Below are positions 25,529 through 34,155 of a stretch of 64,000 nt of DNA, one piece after another. The translations under genes were made by a program, and so were the position numbers. This DNA comes from JAWWPG01 sp038254365 (GTDB lineage: Bacteria > Actinomycetota > Actinomycetes > Propionibacteriales > Nocardioidaceae). Location of the stretch: positions 1-64,000 of the forward strand of contig JBBSGI010000003.1 of the NCBI GenBank assembly GCA_038254365.1, given 5' to 3'. The number at the start of each line of letters is the position of its first letter. The first letter of the stretch is position 1. The notes beneath the pieces were generated by a model, which saw nothing but the letters and a program-made list of their open reading frames with translations, was not told the origin of the DNA and searched no databases.

Positions 25529-25637
25529 GCACGCAGTACACCGCCGGCTTGTCGTTCTCGACCGAGGTGACCTAGGAGAGCGGAGTAGTTTCGGGATCGC
25601 CCGGCGCCGCCTGCCCGCACATGTCGCACACGACCAT
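25527..25637 (-). pseudogene. Small Zn-ribbon protein, nonsense mutation and lost 3' end
   Basis: From an ATG at 25637 the frame reads MVVCDMCGQAAPGDPETTPLS, then TAG (25574-25572), then VTSVENDKPAVYC. Family members known to me in actinobacteria read CxxCG...PLTW(T/V)TSVENG...YC and continue with a second CxxC and LRSIEGKL. TGG to TAG would explain the in-frame stop. After YC the sequence passes straight into the 21-bp minisatellite, so the second CxxC and tail are gone. No clear ribosome binding site is seen. Confidence 0.55.
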
Positions 25638-25647
25638 CGCAAGACAC

Positions 25648-25686
25648 TAGTGCCCGGCAACTCCCGAGAGGAGCCGCCGGGCACTA
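25648..25686. terminator. Strong stem-loop between convergent genes
   Basis: TAGTGCCCGGC (25648-25658) pairs perfectly with GCCGGGCACTA (25676-25686). The 17-base loop contains a further CTCC/GGAG pairing. It lies between the ABC1 kinase region on + and the small gene at 25712 on -, and is probably a bidirectional terminator. Confidence 0.7.
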
Positions 25687-25711
25687 CCGGGTCGACCGAT
25701 GCGTGCGTGGA

Positions 25712-25915
25712 TCACAGCATGCGGGCCAGCAGGAGGCGCGACTGCTGCGTCGCCCGCTCGGCCCTGCGGGCCAACCGCTTGGCCCGGCTCAGCTGGTAGC
25801 TGCGCCGTCGTTCGCGCGCCTCACAAAGGCGCGCGTCCATATGGGCGCGGGCCAGGTCTTCTTGAATAAGATTCATCTCGGTGCTCTTTCTGGTCAGGTT
25901 CGGGCTGCTGGTCAC
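25712..25915 (-). CDS. Small basic coiled protein next to whiB7
   Basis: The product has 67 residues. The GTG at 25915 has AGGAG 5 bases upstream, which decides this start over the ATG at 25876. From MNLIQEDLARAHMDARLCEA the chain is a single highly charged, Arg-rich amphipathic helix with no Cys pair or membrane segment. No family function is known. It lies 48 bases downstream of the whiB7 stop on the same strand, so it is probably co-transcribed with whiB7. Confidence 0.65.
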   Translation of the reverse strand: MTSSPNLTRKSTEMNLIQEDLARAHMDARLCEARERRRSYQLSRAKRLARRAERATQQSRLLLARML

Positions 25916-25963
25916 GGTGTCTCCTGATCGGGTCGGATCGGGCTGGCGAGTTGTGCGTGGGTG

Positions 25964-26251
25964 TCATGCCGCTACCTCACACTTGCGTGGTCTGCCTCGC
26001 GGCCGTTTGCGGGCCACGACGGCCCCCGACACGAGAAGCTGTCCACCCCAAACGCCCCAGGGTTCACGTCGTTCCAGCGCTCCCGCGAGACATTGCGCGC
26101 GGACCGGGCAGCCCTGGCACAGGGCCTTTGCCAGCTCGACGTCGGCGGGTGACTCGGCGAAGAAGAGCTCCGGGTCGTTCGACCGGCACGGCAGGCTCGT
26201 TTCGCCCGCCAGATCACTCACCGCAAATGCGTCGATGACGCTCAGTGTCAT
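25964..26251 (-). CDS. whiB7: Transcriptional regulator WhiB7
   Basis: The product has 95 residues. AAGGAGG with 8-base spacing selects the ATG at 26251. Four cysteines at 22, 45, 48 and 54 (CxxC in LCQGCPVRAQC) bind a 4Fe-4S cluster. GVWGG at 66-70 contacts sigma-A. The C-terminal AT-hook KRPRGRPRK at 82-90 is the mark of WhiB7 among WhiB proteins. WhiB7 activates intrinsic antibiotic resistance and redox genes in mycobacteria and Streptomyces. A leader ORF and an intrinsic terminator upstream indicate attenuation control. It lies downstream of uvrD2 on the same strand, as in M. tuberculosis. Confidence 0.95.
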   Translation of the reverse strand: MTLSVIDAFAVSDLAGETSLPCRSNDPELFFAESPADVELAKALCQGCPVRAQCLAGALERREPWGVWGGQLLVSGAVVARKRPRGRPRKCEVAA

Positions 26252-26291
26252 GTTGTTCACCTCCTTGGGTCTCCGTCGTGGTCGGATAACG

Positions 26292-26328
26292 AAAAAGCCG
26301 CGGTTCCCGGTCTGGGAATCCGCGGCTT
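26292..26328 (-). terminator. Intrinsic terminator (attenuator) in the whiB7 leader
   Basis: Read on the minus strand, AAGCCGCGG pairs with CCGCGGCTT, extended by TTCCC/GGGAA with one bulged base. It is followed at once by a run of five T. The hairpin lies between the end of the leader ORF (26354) and the whiB7 ribosome binding site, so it would stop transcription before whiB7 unless disrupted. Confidence 0.9.
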
Positions 26329-26353
26329 GGAGGTGCCGGTCATGAAGTCACTT

Positions 26354-26548
26354 CTAGACCGGTGGGCTCCAAGCCCGGACACCCATGGCGTCCTGGGTGG
26401 ATGCAGGCACAGCGCTGTAACCGAACGAAACCGCGCCCGCGACACGACGCCCCTGCTTGAACGCGCGCGCGGCCGACTCCAGGCGGAGGTCAGCCATGCG
26501 GAAACGCGCCGTCATGGACGTCGCGTTGGTGGTCGTGATCAGGTACAT
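26354..26548 (-). CDS. whiB7 leader ORF (64 codons)
   Basis: The ATG at 26548 has a very strong GAGAGGAGG 6 bases upstream, so translation is expected. The 64-residue product (MYLITTTNATSMTARFRMAD at its start) is basic in the middle and has no known domain. Its stop is 26 bases before the attenuator hairpin, the arrangement needed for ribosome-mediated attenuation: stalled translation of the leader would favour read-through into whiB7. The region 26549-26702 upstream contains AT-rich sequence (TTTTGCAACG, TTGTAAATGC on the minus strand) that may be the promoter with its WhiB7-type AT-rich box. Confidence 0.7.
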   Translation of the reverse strand: MYLITTTNATSMTARFRMADLRLESAARAFKQGRRVAGAVSFGYSAVPASTQDAMGVRAWSPPV

Positions 26549-26702
26549 GTGCTGCCTCCTCTCGTCGGATCGGTGCTGGTCGTGCCGCCGGATTCAACTT
26601 CTCATGGCGTGGAGTCTTCCCCTCGCGCACGCACACACTACGCGACCCGCGAAGAGGTCTGCAATGCATTTACAACGTGGGTTGCCGAAACGTTGCAAAA
26701 CC

Positions 26703-28814
26703 TCAGACCAGTCTGGGAACCGCGGCCTCCGCAGCGCTCCCGCAGAGCTCGAGGACCTCCTTGCCGTACTTGTCGACCTTCACCGGGCCGATGCCAGGTA
26801 CGGCGACCAGGCCCGCCAGGTCGACGGGTCGAAGCTCCGCGAGCGCGGTCAGGGTCGCGTCGGTGAAGACGCAGTAGGCGGGCACCTTCTCAACCGCCGC
26901 TCGCTGCTTTCGCCAAGCGCGCAAGGCATCATAGAGCGCCTCGTCGTAGTTGCTCGGGCAGTCGACGCACCTGCCCAGCTTCCGCTCGCGCGGGTCGGTG
27001 AGCGGTCGCGTGCACACTCGACAGCTGGCCACCGTGCCGCTGCGTCGCCCCCGTCGCGCCGGGGCGACCGCCACCGGTCGCTGGTCGAGGGGGACAAGTC
27101 CGTCCAGGAACCGGCTTGGCCCGCGCTGGCCCCGCCCCCCGGGGCTGCGGGCGGCCGCCCACGAGACATGCAACGCGTCACGCGCCCTGGTCACCCCGAC
27201 GTAGAGCAGCCGCTGCTCCTCCTCGACCTGGGCGGGACTGTCGGCGTAGACGATCGGCATGCTGCCCTCGTGCATGCCCGCCAGGTAGACGCTGGACCAC
27301 TCAAGACCCTTGGCCGCATGCAAGGTGGTGAGCGTCACCCCGTCGGCGATAGGAGCGTGCTGAACGTCGGCCCGGCGCTGGAGCTCGGAGACGAAGTCCG
27401 GGAGCTCCCGTGCGGGGTTCGCTGCCGCGTGGTCGGTCGCCATCGCGACGATCGCCTGCATCGACTCCCACCGGTCTCGGACGTTTCCCCGGGCCCGCGG
27501 GGGGTCCGGTGTCCACCCCATCGCGGTCAGTACGTCGGTCACGTCGCGCACCAAGTCACCGGTCCGCTCGGCCTCGGTCCGAGCCGCCCCTCTCAGCAAG
27601 GCGACCGCCTGGCGTACCTCGGCCCGGTCGAAGAACCGGTCGCCGCCGCGCACGACGAACGGGAGCGCCCGCTCCGAGAGGGCCTCCTCGAAGCCCTCGG
27701 ACTGCGCGTTGATCCGGAACAGGATCGCGATGTCGCGCGGGTCGGCGCCGCCACCGACGGCAGAGGCGATCTCGGCGGCGACCGTAGTCGCCTCGGCAAC
27801 CTCGTCCGGGCAGCCGGTGAAGGTCACCGCCGCACCGGACGGCCGGGTGGCACGCAGCGTGACGGCCGCGGGCCGCGAGCCGTCGCTGCCCGGCCGACCG
27901 GACGTGGCGCGCATGACGCCGTTCGCGGCCCCGACCACCTCCGGCGTCGACCGGTAGTTGCGATTCAAGGTCACCGATGTCGTCCCCGGGTGGTGGCGCG
28001 GGAAGTCGAGCAGATACTCAGCGGAGGCGCCCGCGAACGAGTAGATGGTCTGGGCCGGGTCACCCACCACGCAGACCTGGTCACGACCGCCCAGCCACAG
28101 ATCGAGGAGGCGGCTCTGCAGCGGGCTGACGTCTTGGAACTCGTCGACGACGAACCAGCTGTACTGGCGTCGGACGGCGGCGGCGACCCGCTCGTCCTCC
28201 GCGAGAAGGGCGGCGGCACACAGCAAGACATCCTCCATGTCGATGCGGTGACGGTCGCGGCGCACCTCTTCATAGCTGGCGAACACCCTCGCGACGGTTG
28301 CCGCGTCGTACGATGCGAGGCCACGGTGGGCCCCCGGTGCAAGGCCCGCGTAGTCGTCGGGGCGGACGTTGGACACCTTGGCCCACTCGATCTCCCCGGC
28401 CAGGTCGCGGAGGTCGGCCTGCGCCGCCTTGATCCGGCAGCGGCTGACCGCCTCGCCCAGGAGCGCAATCTTCGAAGCCGCGATCTCGGGCAGCCGGCCG
28501 CCGTAAACCTGGGGCCAGAAGTAGCGTGCCTGGCGCAGTGCCGCCGAGTGGAAGGTACGCGCCTGGACGCCGGCCGCGCCGAGCCGCGCGAGGCGGGACC
28601 GCATCTCGCCGGCCGCCCGGGTGGTGAAGGTCACCGCGAGAACCTGGCTGGGCTCCATGGCACCTGCCGCGATGCCGTAGGCCAGCCGATGGGTGATGGC
28701 TCGCGTCTTCCCAGTACCGGCTCCCGCCAGCACCCGCACCGGCCCGTCCAGCGTCGTCGCTACCTCGCGCTGCTCTGGGTCGAGCTCCTCGAGGAGGTGC
28801 TCAGCGACGGGCAA
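26703..28814 (-). CDS. uvrD2: ATP-dependent DNA helicase UvrD2
   Basis: The product has about 703 residues. I chose the TTG at 28814 (GAGGAG 9 bases upstream), which starts about 14 residues before LDPEQREVA as in UvrD2 proteins; a GTG at 28919 would overlap the divergent mycoredoxin gene. Superfamily 1A motifs are GAGTGKT (Walker A), VVDEFQDVSPLQ (Walker B), GDPAQTIYSFAG and LTTLHAAKGLEW. After the helicase core come a tetracysteine zinc site (CRVCTRPL...GRCVDC) and a C-terminal HRDC domain (ALAELRPVDLAGLVAVPGIG), which define UvrD2. It is a 3'-5' helicase essential in mycobacteria. Confidence 0.95.
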   Translation of the reverse strand: MPVAEHLLEELDPEQREVATTLDGPVRVLAGAGTGKTRAITHRLAYGIAAGAMEPSQVLAVTFTTRAAGEMRSRLARLGAAGVQARTFHSAALRQARYFWPQVYGGRLPEIAASKIALLGEAVSRCRIKAAQADLRDLAGEIEWAKVSNVRPDDYAGLAPGAHRGLASYDAATVARVFASYEEVRRDRHRIDMEDVLLCAAALLAEDERVAAAVRRQYSWFVVDEFQDVSPLQSRLLDLWLGGRDQVCVVGDPAQTIYSFAGASAEYLLDFPRHHPGTTSVTLNRNYRSTPEVVGAANGVMRATSGRPGSDGSRPAAVTLRATRPSGAAVTFTGCPDEVAEATTVAAEIASAVGGGADPRDIAILFRINAQSEGFEEALSERALPFVVRGGDRFFDRAEVRQAVALLRGAARTEAERTGDLVRDVTDVLTAMGWTPDPPRARGNVRDRWESMQAIVAMATDHAAANPARELPDFVSELQRRADVQHAPIADGVTLTTLHAAKGLEWSSVYLAGMHEGSMPIVYADSPAQVEEEQRLLYVGVTRARDALHVSWAAARSPGGRGQRGPSRFLDGLVPLDQRPVAVAPARRGRRSGTVASCRVCTRPLTDPRERKLGRCVDCPSNYDEALYDALRAWRKQRAAVEKVPAYCVFTDATLTALAELRPVDLAGLVAVPGIGPVKVDKYGKEVLELCGSAAEAAVPRLV

Positions 28815-28902
28815 CGGATCTGGCTCCTCGGTCTCGGGAAGGCATCGCCGAAGTACGACGTTGCACGTGACGACAGCGTAAACGGCCGAAGGGACATTCT
28901 CC

Positions 28903-29151
28903 GTGTCTGGACAGTTCACTCTCTACTCGACGCCCTGGTGTGGATACTGCCACCGGCTCAAGGGCCAGCTGAACCGCGCGGGGATCGAGTTCTCCGAGAT
29001 CGACATCGAACGTGAGCCGGCCGCGGCCGGGATCGTCGAGCAGGTGAACTGCGGCAACCAGACCGTCCCCACACTGGTCTTCGCGGACGGCAGCGCACTC
29101 ACCAATCCCAGCGTCGCCCAGGTGCAAGAGCACCTCGCGTTGGTCTCCTAG
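28903..29151 (+). CDS. mrx1: Mycoredoxin (glutaredoxin-like)
   Basis: The product has 82 residues with the redox site TPWCGYCHRL near the N-terminus, the cis-Pro segment NQTVPTLVF and a thioredoxin fold length typical of mycoredoxin-1. Mycoredoxin uses mycothiol to reduce protein-mycothiol mixed disulfides in the cytoplasm. The start is GTG at 28903. It is divergent from uvrD2, the order found in M. tuberculosis (Rv3198A). An extra Cys in EQVNCGNQ lies before the cis-Pro segment. Confidence 0.93.
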   Translation: MSGQFTLYSTPWCGYCHRLKGQLNRAGIEFSEIDIEREPAAAGIVEQVNCGNQTVPTLVFADGSALTNPSVAQVQEHLALVS

Positions 29152-29171
29152 CGTCCGCCGGACACCTGCGG

Positions 29172-30086
29172 TCAGACCCGGCTGGCCGGCAGCGGGGCGC
29201 CGTACCAGCTCTGCAGCAGCGCTCCCGAGATCGAGATCGTCGACGGGATGACCAGCCGACCCTCCTCGACCTCGCGGCGCAGCTCGTCGCGCGAGAACCA
29301 TCGGGCGTTGGTGATCTCCACGCCGTCGACGGCGATCGCCGTCCTTGACGCGTGGGCCAGGTAACCGAGCATCAACGACGACGGGAACGGCCATGGCTGG
29401 CTGCCGGCGTAGCTGACCCGGTCGACGACCACCCCGGTCTCCTCGGCGACCTCCCGGACCACCGCATCCTCCAGCGACTCCCCTGGCTCGACGAACCCCG
29501 CCAACGTCGAGTACCAGGTGGCGTCGCGCGCCGCATTGTGGCCGAGCAGGCACCTGTCGTCGTCATCAACGACGAGCATGATCACGGCCGGGTCCGTGCG
29601 CGGGAAGTGCTGGGCGCCACAGCGCGGACACCGACGCGACTCTCCCGACATCGCAACCTCGGTCCGCTCCCCGCACACGGCGCAGCATCCGTGTCGGTCA
29701 TGCCACTGCGCCAGCGCGACCCCGTGCACCGCGAGCGAGGCGTGCACCGGGTCGAGTGAAGTGGCCACGGTCCGGAGGGGGCGGTACTCCAGCCCGCCAA
29801 CCTCGGCAGGCGCCTCCGAGGCGCTGTCCTCGACCACGAGGAAGAACGTCGTCCCCTCGGCTCGGCCGAGGAGCATCCGCTGGCCCGGCGGCGCCTGGTC
29901 GGGCCGGACGGTCGCCAGCCGCGCCCCGTCGGAGCTGACCGCAAGGTCGAGGTCGCGGACCAGCACGACCCTTGTCGCCGGGTCCGCCCACGCGGACTCC
30001 AGGAACTCGAGGTCCCCGCGCCGGTCGCCCACCCGGTCGTGCCGCGCATGCTGGAAGGCGAATCCCGGCAGCAGGTCATCGTTCAC
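29172..30086 (-). CDS. nudC: NAD(+) diphosphatase / NADH pyrophosphatase NudC
   Basis: The product has 304 residues. An N-terminal domain is followed by a zinc ribbon (CCAVCGERTEV...RRCPRCGAQHFPR). The Nudix box starts GFVEPGESLEDAVVRE and ends EETG. The NudC-specific SQPWPFP motif follows, which directs NAD(H) specificity. It hydrolyses NADH to NMNH and AMP and can remove NAD caps from RNA in relatives. It converges with the mycoredoxin gene, with 20 bases between stops. Confidence 0.94.
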   Translation of the reverse strand: MNDDLLPGFAFQHARHDRVGDRRGDLEFLESAWADPATRVVLVRDLDLAVSSDGARLATVRPDQAPPGQRMLLGRAEGTTFFLVVEDSASEAPAEVGGLEYRPLRTVATSLDPVHASLAVHGVALAQWHDRHGCCAVCGERTEVAMSGESRRCPRCGAQHFPRTDPAVIMLVVDDDDRCLLGHNAARDATWYSTLAGFVEPGESLEDAVVREVAEETGVVVDRVSYAGSQPWPFPSSLMLGYLAHASRTAIAVDGVEITNARWFSRDELRREVEEGRLVIPSTISISGALLQSWYGAPLPASRV

Positions 30087-30141
30087 CGCTCGACCCTACT
30101 TGCCGCGGCAGCCTCCGCCGGCTCTGGCAGGATCAGGCGCC

Positions 30142-30861
30142 ATGAGCACCCACATCGCGGCGGAAGCCGGCCAGATCGCGCCCCGCGTCCTGCTGCCGGG
30201 AGATCCCCTGCGGGCCCGCTGGATCGCCGAGACCTTCCTCGACGATCCGGCCTGCTACTCGTCGGTGCGCAACATGCTCGGCTACACCGGCGCCTACCGG
30301 GGGATGCCCGTGTCGGTGCAGGGCACGGGCATGGGGCAGCCCTCACTGGCGATCTACGCCACCGAGCTGATCCGCCAGTACGACGTCCAGCAGCTGGTCC
30401 GGGTCGGCTCGTGCGGAGCCCTGACGGAAAAACTGGCGCTGCGCGACATTGTGCTGGCGATCAGCGCCTCGAGCGACTCATCGATGAACACCCTGCGGTT
30501 CGCCGGGCTGCACTACTCCCCGACCGCGGACTTCGACCTCCTGCGCGCCGCCCATGAGGGGGCAACCAGCCGCGCCGTCCCGGTGACGGTCGGGCAGCTG
30601 TTCTCGTCGGACTCGTTCTACCCCGACCGGCCCGAACTGGTCGACGCGCTCACGGAGTACGGCGTCGTCGCCGTCGAGATGGAGTGCCACGCGCTTTACA
30701 CCCTGGCTGCCAAGCACGGGCGGAGGGCGCTGACCGTCTGCACGGTCTCCGACCACATCCCGACCGGGGCCAAGACCACGGCGCACGAGCGCGAGCAGAC
30801 GTTCGGCCCGATGGTCGAGATCGCGCTCGACGCGATGGTCGCCACCCCTCTGCACGGCTGA
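30142..30861 (+). CDS. deoD: Purine-nucleoside phosphorylase, DeoD type
   Basis: The product has 239 residues. Family marks are VLLPGDPLRARWIAETFL (phosphate-binding Gly/Arg), GTGMGQPSLAIYATELI, VRVGSCGAL, VAVEMECHALYTLA (ribose site Met-Glu) and VSDHIPTG (base-site Asp). It splits purine nucleosides with phosphate to base and ribose-1-phosphate in the salvage pathway and acts as a hexamer in relatives. The ATG at 30142 is 55 bases from the divergent nudC start. It converges on adnB. Confidence 0.93.
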   Translation: MSTHIAAEAGQIAPRVLLPGDPLRARWIAETFLDDPACYSSVRNMLGYTGAYRGMPVSVQGTGMGQPSLAIYATELIRQYDVQQLVRVGSCGALTEKLALRDIVLAISASSDSSMNTLRFAGLHYSPTADFDLLRAAHEGATSRAVPVTVGQLFSSDSFYPDRPELVDALTEYGVVAVEMECHALYTLAAKHGRRALTVCTVSDHIPTGAKTTAHEREQTFGPMVEIALDAMVATPLHG

Positions 30862-30918
30862 CCTCCCGCCCCGCTGGCGCGGCCGGAGGGTAGCTCGAAC
30901 CGGCGTGAGACCTGGAGA

Positions 30919-33900
30919 TCAGGCCGGATGTCCGCGACTTACCAGCTCCTCGAGCTCCGCCCGACCCGGCAGGTCGTCGTACGTGACGACCTCGCCGGTG
31001 CGGACGTAGTAGAAGCTCCCGGTGACCTTGGCCAGGTCGATGCCCATCAGCTCCGCCCAGGCCAGCCGGTACGTCGCAAGCTGCAGCGGGTCGGCCGTCT
31101 TGGCCTGGTTCGTCTTCCAGTCGACAACGTCGAACCCGTCGGCGGTCGCGTAGACCGCGTCGATCCGACCGCGCACCACCTGGCCGGCGAGGACGAGGGA
31201 GAACGGGGCCTCGACCTGGACCGGGGGCCGGTCGCCGTAGGGTCCGGCCTGGAACGCCTCGATCAGCTCCCGCAGCTCGGCGTCGCCGGTGATGTCCAGG
31301 TCGGCCCGGCCCGGCAGGTCGTCAGGATCGAGCAGCAGGGGCTCGCCGACGTGGGTCTCGACCCAGGCGTGGAACCGGGTGCCGAAGCGCGCCGCCGGGG
31401 ACGGCTTGCGCGGCATCGGGCGGGCCAGCTGGCGGGCCAGCCCGGCGGGGTCGTCGCTCACCCGCATCAGCGTGGTGACCGAGATCGACGCCGGCAGCGT
31501 GACCACGATCGCGTCGGCGGCCGCCGCCTGCGCCTCGTCGACCAGTGCCTCCAGCTCCAGGTCCCACTGCCGGACGACGGCCTGCTCGTCGAGCATCAGC
31601 AGGTCCGCCGCCGACTCCCGGGCAGCCCGCCAACCAGCCGTCCTCGCCTGCTCGACCAGTGCCGCGGCGGCGGCTCGACGCGCCAGCTCCAGCTCATTCG
31701 GTGCGGCCGGCCACGGAACCGGGGTGTCCCTGCGGTTCGCGGGGTTCTCCGCCTTGTCGTCGGGGGGATCCTGGTCCGGATCCACCTTCTCGCCGAACAG
31801 CTCCAGCGCCTTCGCGACGTCGGCGGCGAAGACCGACGGGCCGCGCGGCCGCTTCTGCTGGGGACCCCACCAGTGACACGAGACGATGAGCTGGACCCGC
31901 GGGCGGGTCATCGCGACGTACGCCAGCCGCCGCTCCTCGACCTCGGCGGCGGCACTGCACTCCTTTGCGTACGTCGCGAGGCCGGCGGTGGAGCGCTCAC
32001 GCACCGCCGGCAGGTCCACCGCGTCGCCGCGCAAGGGCGACGGCAGGACGCCGGGCGACCCGGTCCACCTGGCGGGAGCCGTGCCCACCGGAAACACGTT
32101 CTTGGCCACCCCCGGGACGAAGACGACGTCCCACTCGAGCCCCTTCGCCCGGTGGATCGTGAGCAGCTTGACCGAGTCTGCCCGGGTCGGCAACGCGAGC
32201 GGCAGGCCCTGCCCGTACTCGTCCTCGGCCTGCAGGTAGGCCAGCAGACCCGCCAGCGACGCGTCGGCGTCCACCCCGGCGAACGCCGACACCGCATCCA
32301 GGAACGTCGCCAGGTTGTCTCGCCGGGCGACGGCCACCGCCGACGTCGACGAGGCCAGCTCGACTTCGAGCCCGGTCGCGTCGACGACGCGGCGGACGAG
32401 GTCGAGCAACGGCTCCCCAACATGGCGACGCAACGTCTCGATCTCGCGGGCCAACTGACGGAACCGGGTGCGCGCCTCGGGCGAGTACGGCAACGGGCCA
32501 GGGTCGCCTAGCGCCTCGGCCAGCGAGACCAGGTCGGCTGGGTCGACTCCCGAGACGGCTTCGACGAGTCCCGCGCGGACATCGAGCCCGGGTGTCCCGG
32601 TGCTCCCGGGCGTCGCGTCCCCTCGCGGGTCATCTACCCGAGCGAGTATCCGAGCGCGCTGCCCCAGCAGCGCGAGGTCACGCGCGCCGATCGCCCACCG
32701 CGGACCAGCCAGGAGCGTGAGCAGGGCCGGGTTGGCGGTCACGTCACGGAGCACCTCCAGCGTGCTGACCACCTCGATGACCTCCGGCATGTGCAGCAGG
32801 CCGGACAGGCCAACGACCTCCACCGGCACATCGGCAGTCACCAGAGCGTCATGGATCGCCGCGATGGTCTTGTTGTCGCGGGCCAGCACCGCGATCTCCG
32901 ACCATGGCGCACCCGCGGTCAGAGACACCAACGGCACCTCTGCAGCGAGGAAGTCGAGCTCGTCCTGGAACGTCTCCAGCAGCGCCAGCCGCACCTGGCC
33001 GTCCTCGGTCGCCGGCGGGGCCTGGAGCGGCTCCGCGCCGAGGAACGCGTCGTACAGAGGGGCGGCCACCACGTTGGCGGTCTGAAGGATCCGGCGACGC
33101 GACCGCCGGTTGACGCTCAACGGGTACCGGTTCGCCTCGCGATCGGCCCGGCCGCCGGAACTCGTCGGCGGAAACTGGGACGGGAACCGCTCGATGTTGC
33201 CGACCGACGCACCGCGCCAGCCGTAGATCGCCTGGCAGGGATCACCCACCGCCGTGACCGGATGCCCACGTCCTGACCCGTCGACGCCATCGGCAAACAG
33301 GGCGCGCAACAGCCGCGCCTGGGCGACCGAGGTGTCCTGGTACTCGTCGAGCAGCACGAGCGAGAAGCGCTCACGCTCCAGCTCGCCCACCTCGGGGCGC
33401 GCCTCGGCGAGCCGCGCGGCACCAGCCATCTGGTCGGAGAAGTCCATCACGCCACGCTCGGCCTTGACCGCGCGGTAGAGCTCGACGAAGGTCAGCAGCT
33501 CATCACGCTTGTCGAAGCCCTTCAGCACCTTCTGCACGTCGTCGGTCTGCTTCGCCTCAGCCCACAGCGCAGCCTCGCGCCGCTGGAACGCGCGGACGTC
33601 GGCGGGCTCGACGAGGTGCTCGGACAGCTCCGCGTCGAGCGACAGCAGCCCGGTGACCGCCGTCGGGATCCAGGTGGTGAGGTGGTCGACCGCCCCGTCG
33701 AAGCGACCGACCGCCAAGGCCGCGAGCTGGAACCGGGTGGCGTCGCTGATCAGCCGGGTGTCCGGCTCGAAGCCGATGCGCAGGCCGTGCTCGGCGAGCA
33801 GCCGGGCGGCGTACGCGTGGTAGGTCAGGACGGTCGGCTCACTGACCTCTTCGTCGGGGTCGGGGTCCGCAGTGGCGCCGAGTCCAGCCTTGGTGAGGAA

Positions 33901-34155
33901 CTCACGCACCCTGCGGGACAGCTCCGCGGCGGCTTTGGTGGTGAACGTCAGGCCGAGCACCCGGTCGGCGGGTACCTGGCCGCTGCCGACCAGCCAGACC
34001 ACCCGGGCGGCCATCACGGTGGTCTTGCCGGTCCCCGCGCCCGCGACCACCAGGCCGGGCCCGGGCGGAGCGGTGATCGCGGCCAGCTGCTGGTCGCTGA
34101 AGGCAATGCCCGTGACCCGGCAGAGGTCGGCGGGCGTGCCGATGGGGCCGGTCAC
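30919..34155 (-). CDS. adnB: AdnB-like helicase-nuclease subunit
   Basis: The product has about 1078 residues. The GTG at 34155 overlaps the adnA stop by 4 bp, which fixes the start. UvrD-like motor motifs are VVAGAGTGKTTVMA, LLDEYQDTSVAQARLL, GDPCQAIYGWRGAS and LLTIHRAKGLEWDVVFVPG. The C-terminal RecB-type nuclease core is FGTRFHAWVETHVG, VVRGRIDAVYATADGFDVVD and WKTNQAK. No iron-sulfur cysteines are seen, as expected for AdnB. AdnAB resects double-strand ends in mycobacteria and related bacteria in place of RecBCD; AdnB is the main translocating motor. The pair matches Rv3201c/Rv3202c in order. Confidence 0.92.
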   Translation of the reverse strand: MTGPIGTPADLCRVTGIAFSDQQLAAITAPPGPGLVVAGAGTGKTTVMAARVVWLVGSGQVPADRVLGLTFTTKAAAELSRRVREFLTKAGLGATADPDPDEEVSEPTVLTYHAYAARLLAEHGLRIGFEPDTRLISDATRFQLAALAVGRFDGAVDHLTTWIPTAVTGLLSLDAELSEHLVEPADVRAFQRREAALWAEAKQTDDVQKVLKGFDKRDELLTFVELYRAVKAERGVMDFSDQMAGAARLAEARPEVGELERERFSLVLLDEYQDTSVAQARLLRALFADGVDGSGRGHPVTAVGDPCQAIYGWRGASVGNIERFPSQFPPTSSGGRADREANRYPLSVNRRSRRRILQTANVVAAPLYDAFLGAEPLQAPPATEDGQVRLALLETFQDELDFLAAEVPLVSLTAGAPWSEIAVLARDNKTIAAIHDALVTADVPVEVVGLSGLLHMPEVIEVVSTLEVLRDVTANPALLTLLAGPRWAIGARDLALLGQRARILARVDDPRGDATPGSTGTPGLDVRAGLVEAVSGVDPADLVSLAEALGDPGPLPYSPEARTRFRQLAREIETLRRHVGEPLLDLVRRVVDATGLEVELASSTSAVAVARRDNLATFLDAVSAFAGVDADASLAGLLAYLQAEDEYGQGLPLALPTRADSVKLLTIHRAKGLEWDVVFVPGVAKNVFPVGTAPARWTGSPGVLPSPLRGDAVDLPAVRERSTAGLATYAKECSAAAEVEERRLAYVAMTRPRVQLIVSCHWWGPQQKRPRGPSVFAADVAKALELFGEKVDPDQDPPDDKAENPANRRDTPVPWPAAPNELELARRAAAAALVEQARTAGWRAARESAADLLMLDEQAVVRQWDLELEALVDEAQAAAADAIVVTLPASISVTTLMRVSDDPAGLARQLARPMPRKPSPAARFGTRFHAWVETHVGEPLLLDPDDLPGRADLDITGDAELRELIEAFQAGPYGDRPPVQVEAPFSLVLAGQVVRGRIDAVYATADGFDVVDWKTNQAKTADPLQLATYRLAWAELMGIDLAKVTGSFYYVRTGEVVTYDDLPGRAELEELVSRGHPA

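Noticed and set aside
26457..29015. An 852-codon frame on + opposite uvrD2
   Set aside because: Antisense shadow of a well-defined helicase gene, with no domain of its own.
30928..32511. A 527-codon frame on + opposite adnB
   Set aside because: Same reason: low-complexity antisense composition over a gene with all helicase motifs.
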